From: JAYQKL01 sp049889535
GTDB lineage: Bacteria; Pseudomonadota; Alphaproteobacteria; RS24
Assembly: GCA_049889535.1 (NCBI GenBank)
Contig: JBMHDF010000008.1
Span: 33,010 to 97,009 of the forward strand
Length of the DNA stretch: 64,000 bases
Direction: 5' to 3'
The notes beneath the pieces are model-generated. The model was not told the DNA's origin. It searched no databases and saw only the letters and a program-made list of their open reading frames with translations. Of the stretch, positions 36,242 through 45,900 are shown one piece after another. The translations under genes and the position numbers were made by a program. The stretch's first letter is position 1. Every line of letters starts with the position of its first letter.

Positions 36242-36988
36242 CTAATGATCCAACACTTGTGACAAAAATAATTTTGTGCGCTCATTTTGCGGATTATTAA
36301 AAAACGTTTCAGGCGTGTTTTCTTCGACAATCTCGCCCTCATCCATAAAAATGACACGGTCCGCGACACGCCGCGCAAAGCCCATTTCATGTGTCACACA
36401 CAACATCGTCATGCCCTGCTCCGCCAAATCGCTCATCACATAAAGCACTTCTTTAATCATTTCAGGGTCTAAAGCAGATGTTGGCTCGTCAAATAACATA
36501 ATTTTAGGCTCCATACACAAGGACCGCGCAATCGCAACACGCTGCTGCTGACCCCCCGATAATTGACCAGGATATTTATCTGCCTGATCAGGAATGCGCA
36601 CTCGCTCCAAATAGCTACGCGCCATTGCCTCGGCCTCGTTCTTTGGCACACCACGAACCCAAATCGGCGCCAAAGTGCAATTTTCCAAAACTGTCATATG
36701 CGGGAATAAATTAAACTGTTGAAACACCATGCCAACTTCAGAGCGCACTTGGTCGATATTTTTAATATTATCATTCAGCGTGATACCTTCGACAGTAATC
36801 TCACCCCCCTGATGGGTTTCTAAAACATTCAAACACCTGATTAAAGTTGATTTGCCAGACCCGGAAGGTCCACATATCACAATTTTTTCTCCTTGCGCCA
36901 CTTCGAGATTGATATTGCGTAGCACATGAAAATCGCCAAACCATTTATCCAGATTACGGATTTGAATAATTTTTTTAGCCTCAGCCAT
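36242..36988 (-). CDS. aapP: General L-amino acid ABC transporter, ATP-binding protein
   Basis: 248-residue ABC ATPase: Walker A GPSGSGKST, signature LSGGQQQRVAIARSL, Walker B IMLFDEPTSALDPE, and the switch His in VTHEMGF. The specific length and context match AapP, the ATPase of the Aap transporter that takes up many L-amino acids in Rhizobium and relatives. Its start overlaps the aapM stop by one base. Confidence 0.94.
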   Translation of the reverse strand: MAEAKKIIQIRNLDKWFGDFHVLRNINLEVAQGEKIVICGPSGSGKSTLIRCLNVLETHQGGEITVEGITLNDNIKNIDQVRSEVGMVFQQFNLFPHMTVLENCTLAPIWVRGVPKNEAEAMARSYLERVRIPDQADKYPGQLSGGQQQRVAIARSLCMEPKIMLFDEPTSALDPEMIKEVLYVMSDLAEQGMTMLCVTHEMGFARRVADRVIFMDEGEIVEENTPETFFNNPQNERTKLFLSQVLDH

Positions 36989-38091
36989 TATGTATTCCTC
37001 TCATCACGGGATAGGCTTTTTTCAACAAATGATGAATAACGCGACATGGCAAAACAAAAAACCCAGAACACAAAGCCCGCAAAAATATACCCCGTAAGCG
37101 GCACTTGAGTTGCGGCCCAATTCGGGTCGGTATAATGGAACATCACAACGCCCATTAAATCAAAAATACCCACAATCATCACCAATGTTGTGTCTTTGAA
37201 AAGCCCGATAAATGTATTCACAATACCAGGTATAGAAATACGCAAAGCCTGCGGCAAAATAATATGAAACATAGATTGCCAATAAGAAAGCCCGAGCGAT
37301 TTGCAGGCTTCATACTGGCCAGCAGGTATAGCTTGCAATCCGCCCCGAATGACTTCCGCCATATAAGCTGATGCGAATAAGGCAACGCCAATAAGGCAGC
37401 GTAATAGGGCATCAAAATTAACCCCTTTAGGCATAAAGAGCGGCAGCATAACGCTGGCCATGAATAAAACTGTTATCAGCGGTACACCGCGCCAGACCTC
37501 GATAAAAACCACTGAAGCGCTTTTCACAACCGGCATATTGGATTGACGCCCTAAAGCCAATAAAATGCCAAGCGGTAGAGACAAAACAATCCCAGAAACA
37601 GCAATGATAAGCGTAACCAACAGCCCACCCCAATCATTTGTTGGCACATGAGAGAGGCCGAAAGACAAACCCAATATGCCACCAGACAAGAGAATGACTG
37701 ACACAATCGGATAAACCAGCACCATAAAAAGCGCGACTGGTTTTTTGTACTTAAATAATGGCGTCACAAGCCAAATTAGTCCTAAGCCTCCTAAAAGGAA
37801 AACAAGATTTGGCCGCCATAAAAATGCATCTGGGTAATTGCCATAGATAAAGGGTTTGATTTTTGCCGTAACAAAGGGCCAACACGCGCCTTGCACAGGC
37901 TTGAGACAGGCATCACGACTTGTCCCCGTCCAACTGGCAGAAATAAACAACCAATCCACAATAGCTTGCGCCCCAATAAAGAGAAAATAAGCGCCCATCA
38001 GCGTCACCAAACTATTGCCAATGGAAGAAAACAAATTGCGGCGTATCCATATCAAAATAGGAGATTGAAAAAGATAGTCTAGCCTGCTCAT
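36988..38091 (-). CDS. aapM: General L-amino acid ABC transporter permease AapM
   Basis: 367-residue inner-membrane permease. It has the binding-protein-dependent permease EAA loop (YEACKSLGLSYWQSMFHIILPQ) and a substantial N-terminal extension before the shared domain, which is characteristic of AapM/BztC-type proteins. It pairs with AapQ in the membrane. The gene begins one base after the aapQ stop. Confidence 0.92.
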   Translation of the reverse strand: MSRLDYLFQSPILIWIRRNLFSSIGNSLVTLMGAYFLFIGAQAIVDWLFISASWTGTSRDACLKPVQGACWPFVTAKIKPFIYGNYPDAFLWRPNLVFLLGGLGLIWLVTPLFKYKKPVALFMVLVYPIVSVILLSGGILGLSFGLSHVPTNDWGGLLVTLIIAVSGIVLSLPLGILLALGRQSNMPVVKSASVVFIEVWRGVPLITVLFMASVMLPLFMPKGVNFDALLRCLIGVALFASAYMAEVIRGGLQAIPAGQYEACKSLGLSYWQSMFHIILPQALRISIPGIVNTFIGLFKDTTLVMIVGIFDLMGVVMFHYTDPNWAATQVPLTGYIFAGFVFWVFCFAMSRYSSFVEKSLSRDERNT

Positions 38092-39246
38092 TTATCTCTC
38101 CACCAATTTGACACGCGCATTATACCAATTCATCAGCGCAGCGGCGAGCAGGCTTAAACCAAGATATATACTCATGGTAATAAATAAAATTTCAATCGCT
38201 TGTCCGGTTTGGTTGAGCGCCGTGCCTGCAAACACTGAGACGAGTTCTGGATAAGCAATCGCTGCTGCCAATGATGAATTTTTCGTCAGATTTAAATATT
38301 GACTGGTCAGCGGGGGAATAATAACGCGCATGGCTTGGGGAATAACGACCATGCGCAGACTTTGCAGACGCGTGAGTCCAAGCGATTGCGCCGCCTCAAC
38401 CTGCCCTTTTGAAACCGCTTGAATACCAGAGCGCACAATCTCGGCAATAAAGGCGGCTGTGTAGGTTATCAACGCTAATGCGAGGGCGACAAATTCAGGC
38501 GTCAGACTAATCCCACCTTTGAAATTGAACCCTTTTAATTGCGGATATTCAAAAGCAAACGGAATACCATAGACACCCACCACGATGAACATGGCAAAAA
38601 CCAAACCAACTATTACAAAATATCGCGATAATCTTTTTTGACCGGTTGCCACGCGTTTGGCTTTGTCGCGCCGCGCCATAAAAAAATATATAACCATCCC
38701 AAGCACGAAAACACTAAGCGCAAGGGTAAAACTGGGCAAAGCCTCAAAGCCCGGCAAGTAAAGACCACGCTTATTTAAAAAAACCACTTCAGCTAAGGCA
38801 TAGCTTTGGCGCGGGTGAGGCAATAAATTAAGCATAGCGGAATACCAAAACAAGATTTGAACCAGTAAAGGTAAATTACGCAACACCTCAACATAAACGG
38901 TCGCGGTTTTGGCTACTAGCCAGTTAGACGATAAGCGCATCACACCAATGGTAAACCCCAAAAGCGTCGCAAAAAAGATGCCAATCACAGACACCAAAGC
39001 CGTATTTGCAAGACCGACGAATAGAAGGCGTGAAAAACTGGATGTTTCATCATAAGCAAGCAATGAAAAATTAACTTCAAAGCCAGTTTCTTTGTCTAAA
39101 AAACCAAAGCCTGTTGTGATGTTTCGCTCTGCAAGATTGTCAAGTGTATTGCCAATCAACCACCAAAACAAAGCTGCAATGGACAACAAAAGAACAAGTT
39201 GTAAAAAATAGGCGCGCCCTTTTGTATTTTGCCAAAAACTCAACAT
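38092..39246 (-). CDS. aapQ: General L-amino acid ABC transporter permease AapQ
   Basis: 384-residue inner-membrane permease with the EAA loop VEAAQSLGLTRLQSLRMVVI and several membrane helices. The extra loop region containing GFNFKGGISLTPEFVALALAL split across the middle is typical of AapQ/BztB. It is followed at once by aapM. Confidence 0.92.
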   Translation of the reverse strand: MLSFWQNTKGRAYFLQLVLLLSIAALFWWLIGNTLDNLAERNITTGFGFLDKETGFEVNFSLLAYDETSSFSRLLFVGLANTALVSVIGIFFATLLGFTIGVMRLSSNWLVAKTATVYVEVLRNLPLLVQILFWYSAMLNLLPHPRQSYALAEVVFLNKRGLYLPGFEALPSFTLALSVFVLGMVIYFFMARRDKAKRVATGQKRLSRYFVIVGLVFAMFIVVGVYGIPFAFEYPQLKGFNFKGGISLTPEFVALALALITYTAAFIAEIVRSGIQAVSKGQVEAAQSLGLTRLQSLRMVVIPQAMRVIIPPLTSQYLNLTKNSSLAAAIAYPELVSVFAGTALNQTGQAIEILFITMSIYLGLSLLAAALMNWYNARVKLVER

Positions 39247-39271
39247 GCTGACCTCGCTTTACGCCAACTCC

Positions 39272-40291
39272 TTAACGAATAGGCGGCGCATATTGTAGGC
39301 CACCATTTGTCCAAAGTGCGTTGAGCTTACGAGGAATCTGAAGCGGAGAATTTTTGCCAACTGTGCGGTCATAGCTTTCGCCATAATTGCCGACCTGTTT
39401 GATAATTTGGAACGCCCAATCATCAGGCAATCCTAAATATTCACCCAAAGCATTTTCTGTTCCAAGCAATCGACGCACGGGGGGATTGGCCGCGTTTTTC
39501 ATTGCCTGAACATTCGCCGAATTTACACCCAATTCCTCAGCGGCCAGCATGGCGTTAAAGCTCCAGCGCACAACATCCGCCCATTGATTATCCCCTTCCC
39601 GAACAAGCGGACCAAGAGGTTCTTTTGAGATAATTTCTGGCAAAACAATATGCCCTTCAGGGTTTTTCAGCTTTAGGCGTTGTGCCGCTAAACCTGACAA
39701 ATCACTTGTGTAGGCATCGCACCGACCCGAGTCATAGGCAATGAGCGCTTCATTGGAATTTTCATAAGTGTTGATTTCATAATCCATATTATGCGTTCTG
39801 AAAAAATCTGCGGCATTAAGTTCTGTTGTCGTCCCCGCATTCACACAAATAGACGCGCCATTTAAGTCGCGGACAGATGAGACGCCTAGATCTTTCGCGA
39901 CCATAAAACCTTGACCATCATAAAAATTCACCGCTGGGAAATCCACCCCAAGTGCCGCATCCCGTTGCAATGACCAGGTTGTATTGCGCGTCAGCACATC
40001 AATTTCGCCCGATTGCAAGGCTGTAAAACGGGTTTTGGCAGAAAGTGGTAGAAATTTTGTTTTATTCGCATCGCCAAATATCGCCGCCGCAATGGCTTTA
40101 CATAAATCTACATCAATACCTTGCCATGCCCCGGTGTCGTCTGGATTGGAAAAACCAGGCAATCCCTGACTGACACCGCAAGTCACATAACCACGCTTTT
40201 TCACCACATCTAAAGTCGAAGCCATGGCATGAGCCTGCATAAACAATCCGGTCATAAACAATAAGAGCAAAGAGGAAGCGTGCTTTTTCAT
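39272..40291 (-). CDS. aapJ: General L-amino acid ABC transporter, periplasmic binding protein
   Basis: 339 residues with a signal peptide (cleaved near HAMAST) and the family-3 solute-binding layout: LDVVKKRGYVTCGVSQGLPG, then DVDLCKAIAAAIFGD. It captures amino acids in the periplasm for AapQMP. The gap of 25 bases to aapQ shows one operon. A palindrome in the region upstream (40331-40344) may regulate it or the divergent metC. Confidence 0.94.
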   Translation of the reverse strand: MKKHASSLLLLFMTGLFMQAHAMASTLDVVKKRGYVTCGVSQGLPGFSNPDDTGAWQGIDVDLCKAIAAAIFGDANKTKFLPLSAKTRFTALQSGEIDVLTRNTTWSLQRDAALGVDFPAVNFYDGQGFMVAKDLGVSSVRDLNGASICVNAGTTTELNAADFFRTHNMDYEINTYENSNEALIAYDSGRCDAYTSDLSGLAAQRLKLKNPEGHIVLPEIISKEPLGPLVREGDNQWADVVRWSFNAMLAAEELGVNSANVQAMKNAANPPVRRLLGTENALGEYLGLPDDWAFQIIKQVGNYGESYDRTVGKNSPLQIPRKLNALWTNGGLQYAPPIR

Positions 40292-40330
40292 TTTTATATC
40301 CTTTTTAGCTTGAGCAGATTAGATTGACTG

Positions 40331-40344
40331 TCATGTTAACATGA
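40331..40344. promoter_or_regulatory. 14-bp perfect palindrome in the aapJ-metC divergent region (candidate operator)
   Basis: TCATGTTAACATGA is its own reverse complement. Further CATGAA copies follow at 40352-40357 and 40361-40366. The location between two divergent genes of amino acid uptake and methionine synthesis suggests a regulator site; the protein is unknown. Confidence 0.5.
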
Positions 40345-40387
40345 ATATCATCATGAAAGCCATGAATTACCATTAAAATGAGACAAT

Positions 40388-41569
40388 ATGACTGACAAGA
40401 AAAAACATCATGAAAAAACGCGCCTTTTGCATGAAGGCCGTGTCAGCGCAGATTATCAAGGCGCGGTGAACCCACCCGTATACCATGCCTCGACTTTTTT
40501 GTTTGATAGTTATAAGCAATTGCTCGGTAAGGCGCCTTTTCCCAAACATTATTATGGCCGCCATACCACCCCAACCAGTGCCGCGCTCGAAGACGCTATC
40601 ACCATGCTTGAAGGCGGCTATAAAACAGTCCTAACGCCGTCTGGCTTGAATGCCTGCGCAATTGCCATGATGGCATTTGTAGAACAAGGCGACCATTTAT
40701 TGATTTCTGACAGCGCTTATGAGCCAAGTCGAGATTTTTGTGATTACACGCTGGCGCGTATCGGGGTTGACGTCACAAGATTCAACCCCAATATGGGCGC
40801 AGACATTGAAGAGCTTATCACCCCAAAGACAAAGGTGATTTTCATGGAAGCCCCTGGCTCGCAAACTATGGAAATTCCAGACTTAAGGGGCATTATAAAA
40901 ATTGCACAAGCGCATCACATTACCACAATCATGGACAATACTTGGGCAACACCTGTTTTCTTCAAACCTCTTGATATTGGCATCAATATTTCCATTCAAG
41001 CTGCCACAAAATATATTATCGGACATGCAGATGCTTTGATGGGAACAATTTGTTGTGATGAGCTGTCATATGACCAATTGCGCAAGACCCATCGCGTATT
41101 TGGGATTTGTGCAGGCGCCGATGATGTGCGCCTTGCTTTGCGTGGATTACGGACGTTAAATATACGCCTTAAACAGCATGAAGAAAGCGCATTAGAAATC
41201 GCAAAATGGTTGGAAAAACAATCAATTGTTAAAGAAGTATTGCACCCAGCTTTAAGTTCAAATCCATATCACAAACGCTGGCAAGAATATTTTAGCGGCG
41301 CATCAGGCCTGTTCAGTTTTATCATACCAAACCAGTCAGAGGACGCGCTTTGCGCCATGCTAGATGACATGGCATTATTTGGTATGGGCTTTAGCTGGGG
41401 CGGTTTTGAGAGCCTGATTATGCCTTATCCCCGCATCAAACGCGCCACAGATGCCCCCATCCCTGACGGCACACTTATTCGCCTTCATATTGGTTTGGAA
41501 GATATAGAAGATTTAAAACAAGACTTAACGGCAGCTTTTGAGCGACTACAAAATTTCAATAAAGCTTAA
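40388..41569 (+). CDS. metC: Cystathionine beta-lyase
   Basis: 393-residue PLP enzyme of the Cys/Met metabolism family that cleaves cystathionine to homocysteine in methionine synthesis. Signatures: NPPVYHASTFLFDSYKQL, LTPSGLNACAIAMMAF, and the PLP lysine in QAATKYIIGHADALMG. The C-terminal FGMGFSWGGFESL, with the SWGGFES pattern, favours MetC over gamma-synthases. It is divergent from aapJ. Confidence 0.9.
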   Translation: MTDKKKHHEKTRLLHEGRVSADYQGAVNPPVYHASTFLFDSYKQLLGKAPFPKHYYGRHTTPTSAALEDAITMLEGGYKTVLTPSGLNACAIAMMAFVEQGDHLLISDSAYEPSRDFCDYTLARIGVDVTRFNPNMGADIEELITPKTKVIFMEAPGSQTMEIPDLRGIIKIAQAHHITTIMDNTWATPVFFKPLDIGINISIQAATKYIIGHADALMGTICCDELSYDQLRKTHRVFGICAGADDVRLALRGLRTLNIRLKQHEESALEIAKWLEKQSIVKEVLHPALSSNPYHKRWQEYFSGASGLFSFIIPNQSEDALCAMLDDMALFGMGFSWGGFESLIMPYPRIKRATDAPIPDGTLIRLHIGLEDIEDLKQDLTAAFERLQNFNKA

Positions 41570-41648
41570 CTTTAATCATTGGATAAAATATTGGGTGTCA
41601 CACCATATATATGATAAATCATAAGCAATTATTGGCTTTTTTTTAAAT

Positions 41649-42425
41649 ATGGATCCCTTCATGCGCATCGACAAGCCCATCATCGCCGTTATTTCTGATA
41701 GTGTCTATCAAGACAATACGCGCCTTTACAGTGCGGGCAAAAAATATATTGAAGGACTGGTTGCGGTGGCAGATGTGATGCCAGTTATCGTCCCAAGCCT
41801 TCCGAAAGCTGATTTGATGCCTTATCTCGACATGGCTGATGGCGTGATGCTCACTGGCAGCCTATCTAATATACATCCGCGCCATTATCACCAAAGCCCA
41901 ACCCCAACACATGAGCCATTTGATGAAACACGCGATGAAACAGCTTTGTTTTTCATCCACCAATGCCTAGAGCGCAACCTCCCCCTCTTAGCGATTTGCC
42001 GAGGCTTTCAAGAGCTTAATGTTGCATTAGGCGGCACACTGGTACCAAATATTCATGAACAAAAAGGAAAACTCGACCATCAGGAACCCGATACGGAAGA
42101 TAGAGACATTAAACACGCTGCTCGGCATATTGTGCAATTTCCTGAAAATGGCCTGTTTCATAAATGGACAAACTTACGCGAAATGAAAGTCAACAGCCTT
42201 CATCGCCAAGCAATTGATAAAATTTCAGACCAACTCAGTGTAGAGGCCGTTTGTGAAGATGGCACCATTGAGGGCGTGAGCGTGAAAGGAGCGCCGCAAT
42301 TTGCAGTTGCGGTGCAGTGGCACCCAGAATATAACGCCGCACAAAACCCGTTCGCAAAACCATTCTTCAATGCTTTCGCGCATGATGCAAAGCTGCAACG
42401 CCTAGCAAAAATCAATAAAAATTAA
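41649..42425 (+). CDS. puuD: Class I glutamine amidotransferase-like hydrolase (gamma-glutamyl-GABA hydrolase family)
   Basis: 258 residues. The catalytic Cys lies in LLAICRGFQELN and the His-Glu pair in QWHPEYN, as in PuuD and its relatives that hydrolyse gamma-glutamyl-aminobutyrate in putrescine breakdown. The rest of the putrescine pathway is not in the window, so the true substrate may differ. An ATG four codons in (41661) is an alternative start. Confidence 0.85.
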   Translation: MDPFMRIDKPIIAVISDSVYQDNTRLYSAGKKYIEGLVAVADVMPVIVPSLPKADLMPYLDMADGVMLTGSLSNIHPRHYHQSPTPTHEPFDETRDETALFFIHQCLERNLPLLAICRGFQELNVALGGTLVPNIHEQKGKLDHQEPDTEDRDIKHAARHIVQFPENGLFHKWTNLREMKVNSLHRQAIDKISDQLSVEAVCEDGTIEGVSVKGAPQFAVAVQWHPEYNAAQNPFAKPFFNAFAHDAKLQRLAKINKN

Positions 42426-42488
42426 CGCTTTAAACTTTATTCTCATTATTTTTCATTTATTCTAACATTTGGTTTAATGGAGTAAGTT

Positions 42489-44123
42489 ATGCGTTATTTG
42501 ATTGTGACATCTGCTTTTTTAAGCGTGATGGTTTTGAGTAATATCAGTGCAGCATCTCAAATTGGTGTTGCCGCTGGCATTCGTGGACAGGTTATTCGGG
42601 CAAGTTCCCCCTCTTCATCAGCAGCTATTGGACAAATGTCCTCTGGCCAAACCGTTTTTATTGGTGATGAAATCAAAGTCGGACAACAAAGCCGGCTTCA
42701 AGTCATGTTGCTTGATGAAACCGTCTTTACTCTCGGCGCAAACGCATCAATGACAATTGACGAATTTGTCTACGATCCAAGCACGCCACAAACAAATGCT
42801 TTAAGTGCCTCCATCAAACGCGGTTCTTTCCGCTTTGTCTCTGGTCGCGTGACCGCTAATAATTCTGAGGCCATGAAAGTAATCACCCCAAGCGCCACGA
42901 TTGGAGTACGCGGCACATCAGCTGGCGGTGAAGTACAAGAGGATGGCAGCACCACAGTTATTCTGCTTGGGCCTGGTCAAAATAATTCCTTCGGTTTGTC
43001 TTCAGGGTCAATTAATGTAACCAATGATATGGGCAGTGTTGATATTACGCGACCTGGCTTTGTCACCGAAGTTCAAGCAACAACGCAACAAGTGCCACCA
43101 TCTGAACCAGCTCAAGCCACACAAACTCAAATTCAAAACCTTGAGCAGTCACTCTCAGAACAAGCGGCGATTGAAATCGCAAAAGAATTAGATGTTGATG
43201 TTGATGAATTGCAACTTCAACAGGGAACCGACACAAATAATGATGGTGAGCTTGACAGTTTTGCGGCTAATCAGGTTTTAAGCGACAAAATCTCCGCTGA
43301 AACAGAAAATGGCGGCACCACTCAAAACCGCGCCCTGCTCGCAGCAACAGCGCTGACTTTATTTGGCGAGGAATTGCTGAATATGGACGGTGAGGAAGCA
43401 GAAGAATTCTTCTCAGGGGTGAATTTAGGCAGCGCTGTGTCCGACATTTTTAATAATGGGGCCGAGTATCTTGGGCCAACATCAATTGCAGATATTCGAA
43501 ATGCTGGCCTGACAGGCACAACCACATTTTTTGCCAATAATGTTATCATGAACGGCGATTGTGGTGCCGAAAACTGCGGGTCCTATAATGTACGCAATGT
43601 TTGGGACTTCACCAATGAAACCGTTACCAGCACAATGACCGGCAGTTTCTCCATTGATAATGGGCTCGGCGTTACCCCTGGCGACAACACCAATCTCATC
43701 ACGGGCACGCTGAACATGCAATCCGAGCAATTAAGCTGGAGCAATGCACTTGAAAGCACATTTGTTCAATATAAACAATCAATACCGGCTGATAATTTAC
43801 TGCAATTTATTTCCGTAGAAACCACTGGCCGTGTTGGCGCGCCTGTCTTGGATGAAACCACTGGCGCCCCATTAAATGACACTGCAATCAACAGCTTTGT
43901 TACCATTGATAGCGGTTCTATTGCTAATGACACAAGGCTTGAGGTCTTTTCAACAACGAGCCTTTCGAATGTTCAGTTTAATGGCGCTGGTGGCAATGTC
44001 GCCAATTTTTCTGACCACTCTATCGATATTAGTATTTTTCCAGAAAATCTTCAGGACGGGTCACCCAACCCGGCTAACGAAACAACAGTCAGAGGCTTTG
44101 TCTTTGGTTTGGAGACAGAATAA
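42489..44123 (+). CDS. Exported FecR-domain protein, possible T11SS-like cargo
   Basis: 544 residues with a signal peptide cleaved near ISAAS. Residues about 50-150 form a FecR domain (GIRGQVIR, SGQTVFIGDEIKVG, LDETVFTLGANASMTIDEFVY, TPSATIGVRGTSAGG). A linker rich in Gln and acidic residues follows, including a DTNNDGELDSF calcium-binding-like segment. The last 200 residues look beta-rich with barrel-like repeats (TMTGSFSIDNG, ITGTLNMQSEQLSW). No membrane helix or sigma factor is nearby, so this is not a classical iron-signalling FecR. It shares one base with the start of the next gene. Confidence 0.82.
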   Translation: MRYLIVTSAFLSVMVLSNISAASQIGVAAGIRGQVIRASSPSSSAAIGQMSSGQTVFIGDEIKVGQQSRLQVMLLDETVFTLGANASMTIDEFVYDPSTPQTNALSASIKRGSFRFVSGRVTANNSEAMKVITPSATIGVRGTSAGGEVQEDGSTTVILLGPGQNNSFGLSSGSINVTNDMGSVDITRPGFVTEVQATTQQVPPSEPAQATQTQIQNLEQSLSEQAAIEIAKELDVDVDELQLQQGTDTNNDGELDSFAANQVLSDKISAETENGGTTQNRALLAATALTLFGEELLNMDGEEAEEFFSGVNLGSAVSDIFNNGAEYLGPTSIADIRNAGLTGTTTFFANNVIMNGDCGAENCGSYNVRNVWDFTNETVTSTMTGSFSIDNGLGVTPGDNTNLITGTLNMQSEQLSWSNALESTFVQYKQSIPADNLLQFISVETTGRVGAPVLDETTGAPLNDTAINSFVTIDSGSIANDTRLEVFSTTSLSNVQFNGAGGNVANFSDHSIDISIFPENLQDGSPNPANETTVRGFVFGLETE

Positions 44124-45415
44124 TGAAAAAATTTATTTTAACGCTCTCACTTATCCTGCCTACATCTGCGCTAGCTGAGATTAGCTATCAGGATATTTTG
44201 AAGAATCCAGATGATAGTGCTTTAAACCAGCAATACGCGCTTGAGCGATTACAACAGGGCGAACCTAAAACAGCACTTGCAGCTATAGAGCGCGTCTTAG
44301 TGAAAGAGCCTGCAAATCTGCCGGCGCGACTTTTACGGGCGCGTATCTTGTTTGCGATGGGAAGTGACTTACAAGCGCGTGGAGAGCTAGAAGCCCTTTC
44401 TGCGTTACCTTTGCCTGACAATGTTTCAAGTGAGGTCGCGCGCTTGCTAGAGCAGCTCGACCAGCGGCAATCGCGCTGGCAGTCTTTTGCGAGTTTTAGC
44501 TTTGGTTATATGGAAGGCGATAATGTGAACAGCTTTCCGGACTCAGGTCAGGCTGAAATTAACGGTGGCGTTTCAAATTTTATTAGCTCAAATGGTGCGC
44601 GTGAATTTGAAGATCCTGTCGATGATGAAGCCCTCACAGCAAATATTGGCTTATATACAGAATATGATTTGCTCAATCAAAATGGCGATAAAGTCTTTGC
44701 GAATTTAAGTTTCTCTGAAATTTTTGAGAGCGACACTCAATTCATGGAATATTCAAGCTATGGGTTTAGTTTTGGGGCTAAAATCAACCGGTTTGGAATC
44801 GAGTTCTCCCCAAGCATCAGCTATGCTGAGATTGAAAGCGAAACCCAACCAAATACAAATTTTGAAGCAATCAATCTAGGTCTTCGCAAAGTCTTAGGGC
44901 CAAACAAACAGCTTTACGCCAATCTTTCCTTAAATCAGCGCGATTATGAACAAAACGCTGCGTTTCCAGTGGCTGATAATTCAGATGTTGAAACTGTCAG
45001 CGTAACGGCTGGATATATGTTTGCACTAACGCCTGCTTGGCAGCTTAACCTTTCAGCCAATTGGCAGGATGTTGAAGCAGACCTTGCGACCGCTCAATAT
45101 AACAGCAAGGAAGTTATTTATATTGGGGCTGGTTTGCGGGGCATGATTGCGCAAGGTCATATGCTGAGCTTAAATGTTCGTATTGGCGAGAGCGAGCATG
45201 GTGCCGCTGATTCAGGTGCGCGGCGTATTCGCGAGGATGATATCACCATTTATGGCATCAACTACCAGCTATTTGGTAATGCTATCAGCGAAAAACTGAA
45301 CAATTTCAGATTGGTTCTTGGTTATTATAACACTGAGACAGAATCAAATATTTTGCAGTTTAACAATGATAAAACCACCAAGTCGCTATCGGTGAATTAT
45401 ATAAAACCGTTTTAG
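44123..45415 (+). CDS. TPR plus outer-membrane barrel protein (Slam/DUF560-like)
   Basis: 430 residues: signal peptide (cleaved near LAEIS), a TPR-like region at about residues 30-115 (ALNQQYALERLQQGEPKTAL, ALAAIERVLVKEPANLPARL), then about 300 residues of alternating beta strands ending in Phe. The layout, TPR then beta-barrel, is that of the surface lipoprotein assembly modifier (Slam, type XI secretion) family. By itself it could also be a generic outer-membrane barrel. It is coupled to the FecR-domain gene (TAATG overlap), which would supply the secreted partner. Confidence 0.78.
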   Translation: MKKFILTLSLILPTSALAEISYQDILKNPDDSALNQQYALERLQQGEPKTALAAIERVLVKEPANLPARLLRARILFAMGSDLQARGELEALSALPLPDNVSSEVARLLEQLDQRQSRWQSFASFSFGYMEGDNVNSFPDSGQAEINGGVSNFISSNGAREFEDPVDDEALTANIGLYTEYDLLNQNGDKVFANLSFSEIFESDTQFMEYSSYGFSFGAKINRFGIEFSPSISYAEIESETQPNTNFEAINLGLRKVLGPNKQLYANLSLNQRDYEQNAAFPVADNSDVETVSVTAGYMFALTPAWQLNLSANWQDVEADLATAQYNSKEVIYIGAGLRGMIAQGHMLSLNVRIGESEHGAADSGARRIREDDITIYGINYQLFGNAISEKLNNFRLVLGYYNTETESNILQFNNDKTTKSLSVNYIKPF

Positions 45416-45435
45416 AAAATTAATTGATAAAGGAA

Positions 45436-45512
45436 TGGCGAACCCTGTAGGACTCGAACCTACAACCTGCTGCTTAGAAGGCAGCTGCTCTATCCAGTTG
45501 AGCTAAGGGTCC
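45436..45512 (-). tRNA. tRNA-Arg (anticodon TCT)
   Basis: On the minus strand the acceptor GGACCCT (45512-45506) pairs with AGGGTTC, with one G-U pair; discriminator G and encoded CCA (45438-45436). Anticodon loop TTTCTAA-like gives TCT. 77 bases. It lies 18 bases after the NDUFS4-like gene on the same strand, so it may be read in the same transcript. Confidence 0.96.
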
Positions 45513-45530
45513 CTTTCCGTTTTTTAGCGT

Positions 45531-45836
45531 TTAATGCGTCCACATGCCGACGCGGTCATGCTTAAAATTATCTGAATATGATTTGGCAACACGTTTCCGT
45601 TTATGCGGTTTTTGAACGCGATAGGCGATATTATGCGCCTTAGCATAAGCCACCGCCTCTTCAAGCGTGTCAAATTTAAGCTTAATTTGAGCCTCTGTGC
45701 TGCCCGCACCAACCCAACCAGTTAGCGGGTCACTTTTGCGCTTTTGTTGCGGCACATATTCAAAAACCCAGCTCTTTGTCTTGCCCATACCAGACTGCAT
45801 TGCTGATTTTGCTGGTTGATAGATACGCGCGACCAT
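45531..45836 (-). CDS. NDUFS4-like accessory subunit of respiratory complex I
   Basis: 101 residues with the family segments ARIYQPAKSAMQSGMGKTKSW (without its last residue) near the start, DPLTGWVGAG and FDTLEEAVAYAKAHNIAY. The protein is the bacterial homologue of the mitochondrial 18-kDa NDUFS4 subunit, which is restricted to alphaproteobacteria and mitochondria. It stabilises the NADH dehydrogenase module. The rest of complex I is not in the window. Confidence 0.93.
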   Translation of the reverse strand: MVARIYQPAKSAMQSGMGKTKSWVFEYVPQQKRKSDPLTGWVGAGSTEAQIKLKFDTLEEAVAYAKAHNIAYRVQKPHKRKRVAKSYSDNFKHDRVGMWTH

Positions 45837-45900
45837 TTTTTACCTCATCTTTAATGGCTCATATATCGCCAAAATTACATGTTTATTCAAGTGAAAAACG

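Noticed and set aside
36222..36247. Direct repeat GGGCTAATG at 36222 and 36239, covering the GNAT and aapP stop codons
   Set aside because: Short and probably chance; no sign of function.
41623..41644. Possible terminator after metC
   Set aside because: Stem is only four to six pairs with a bulge, though a T run follows; too weak to report.
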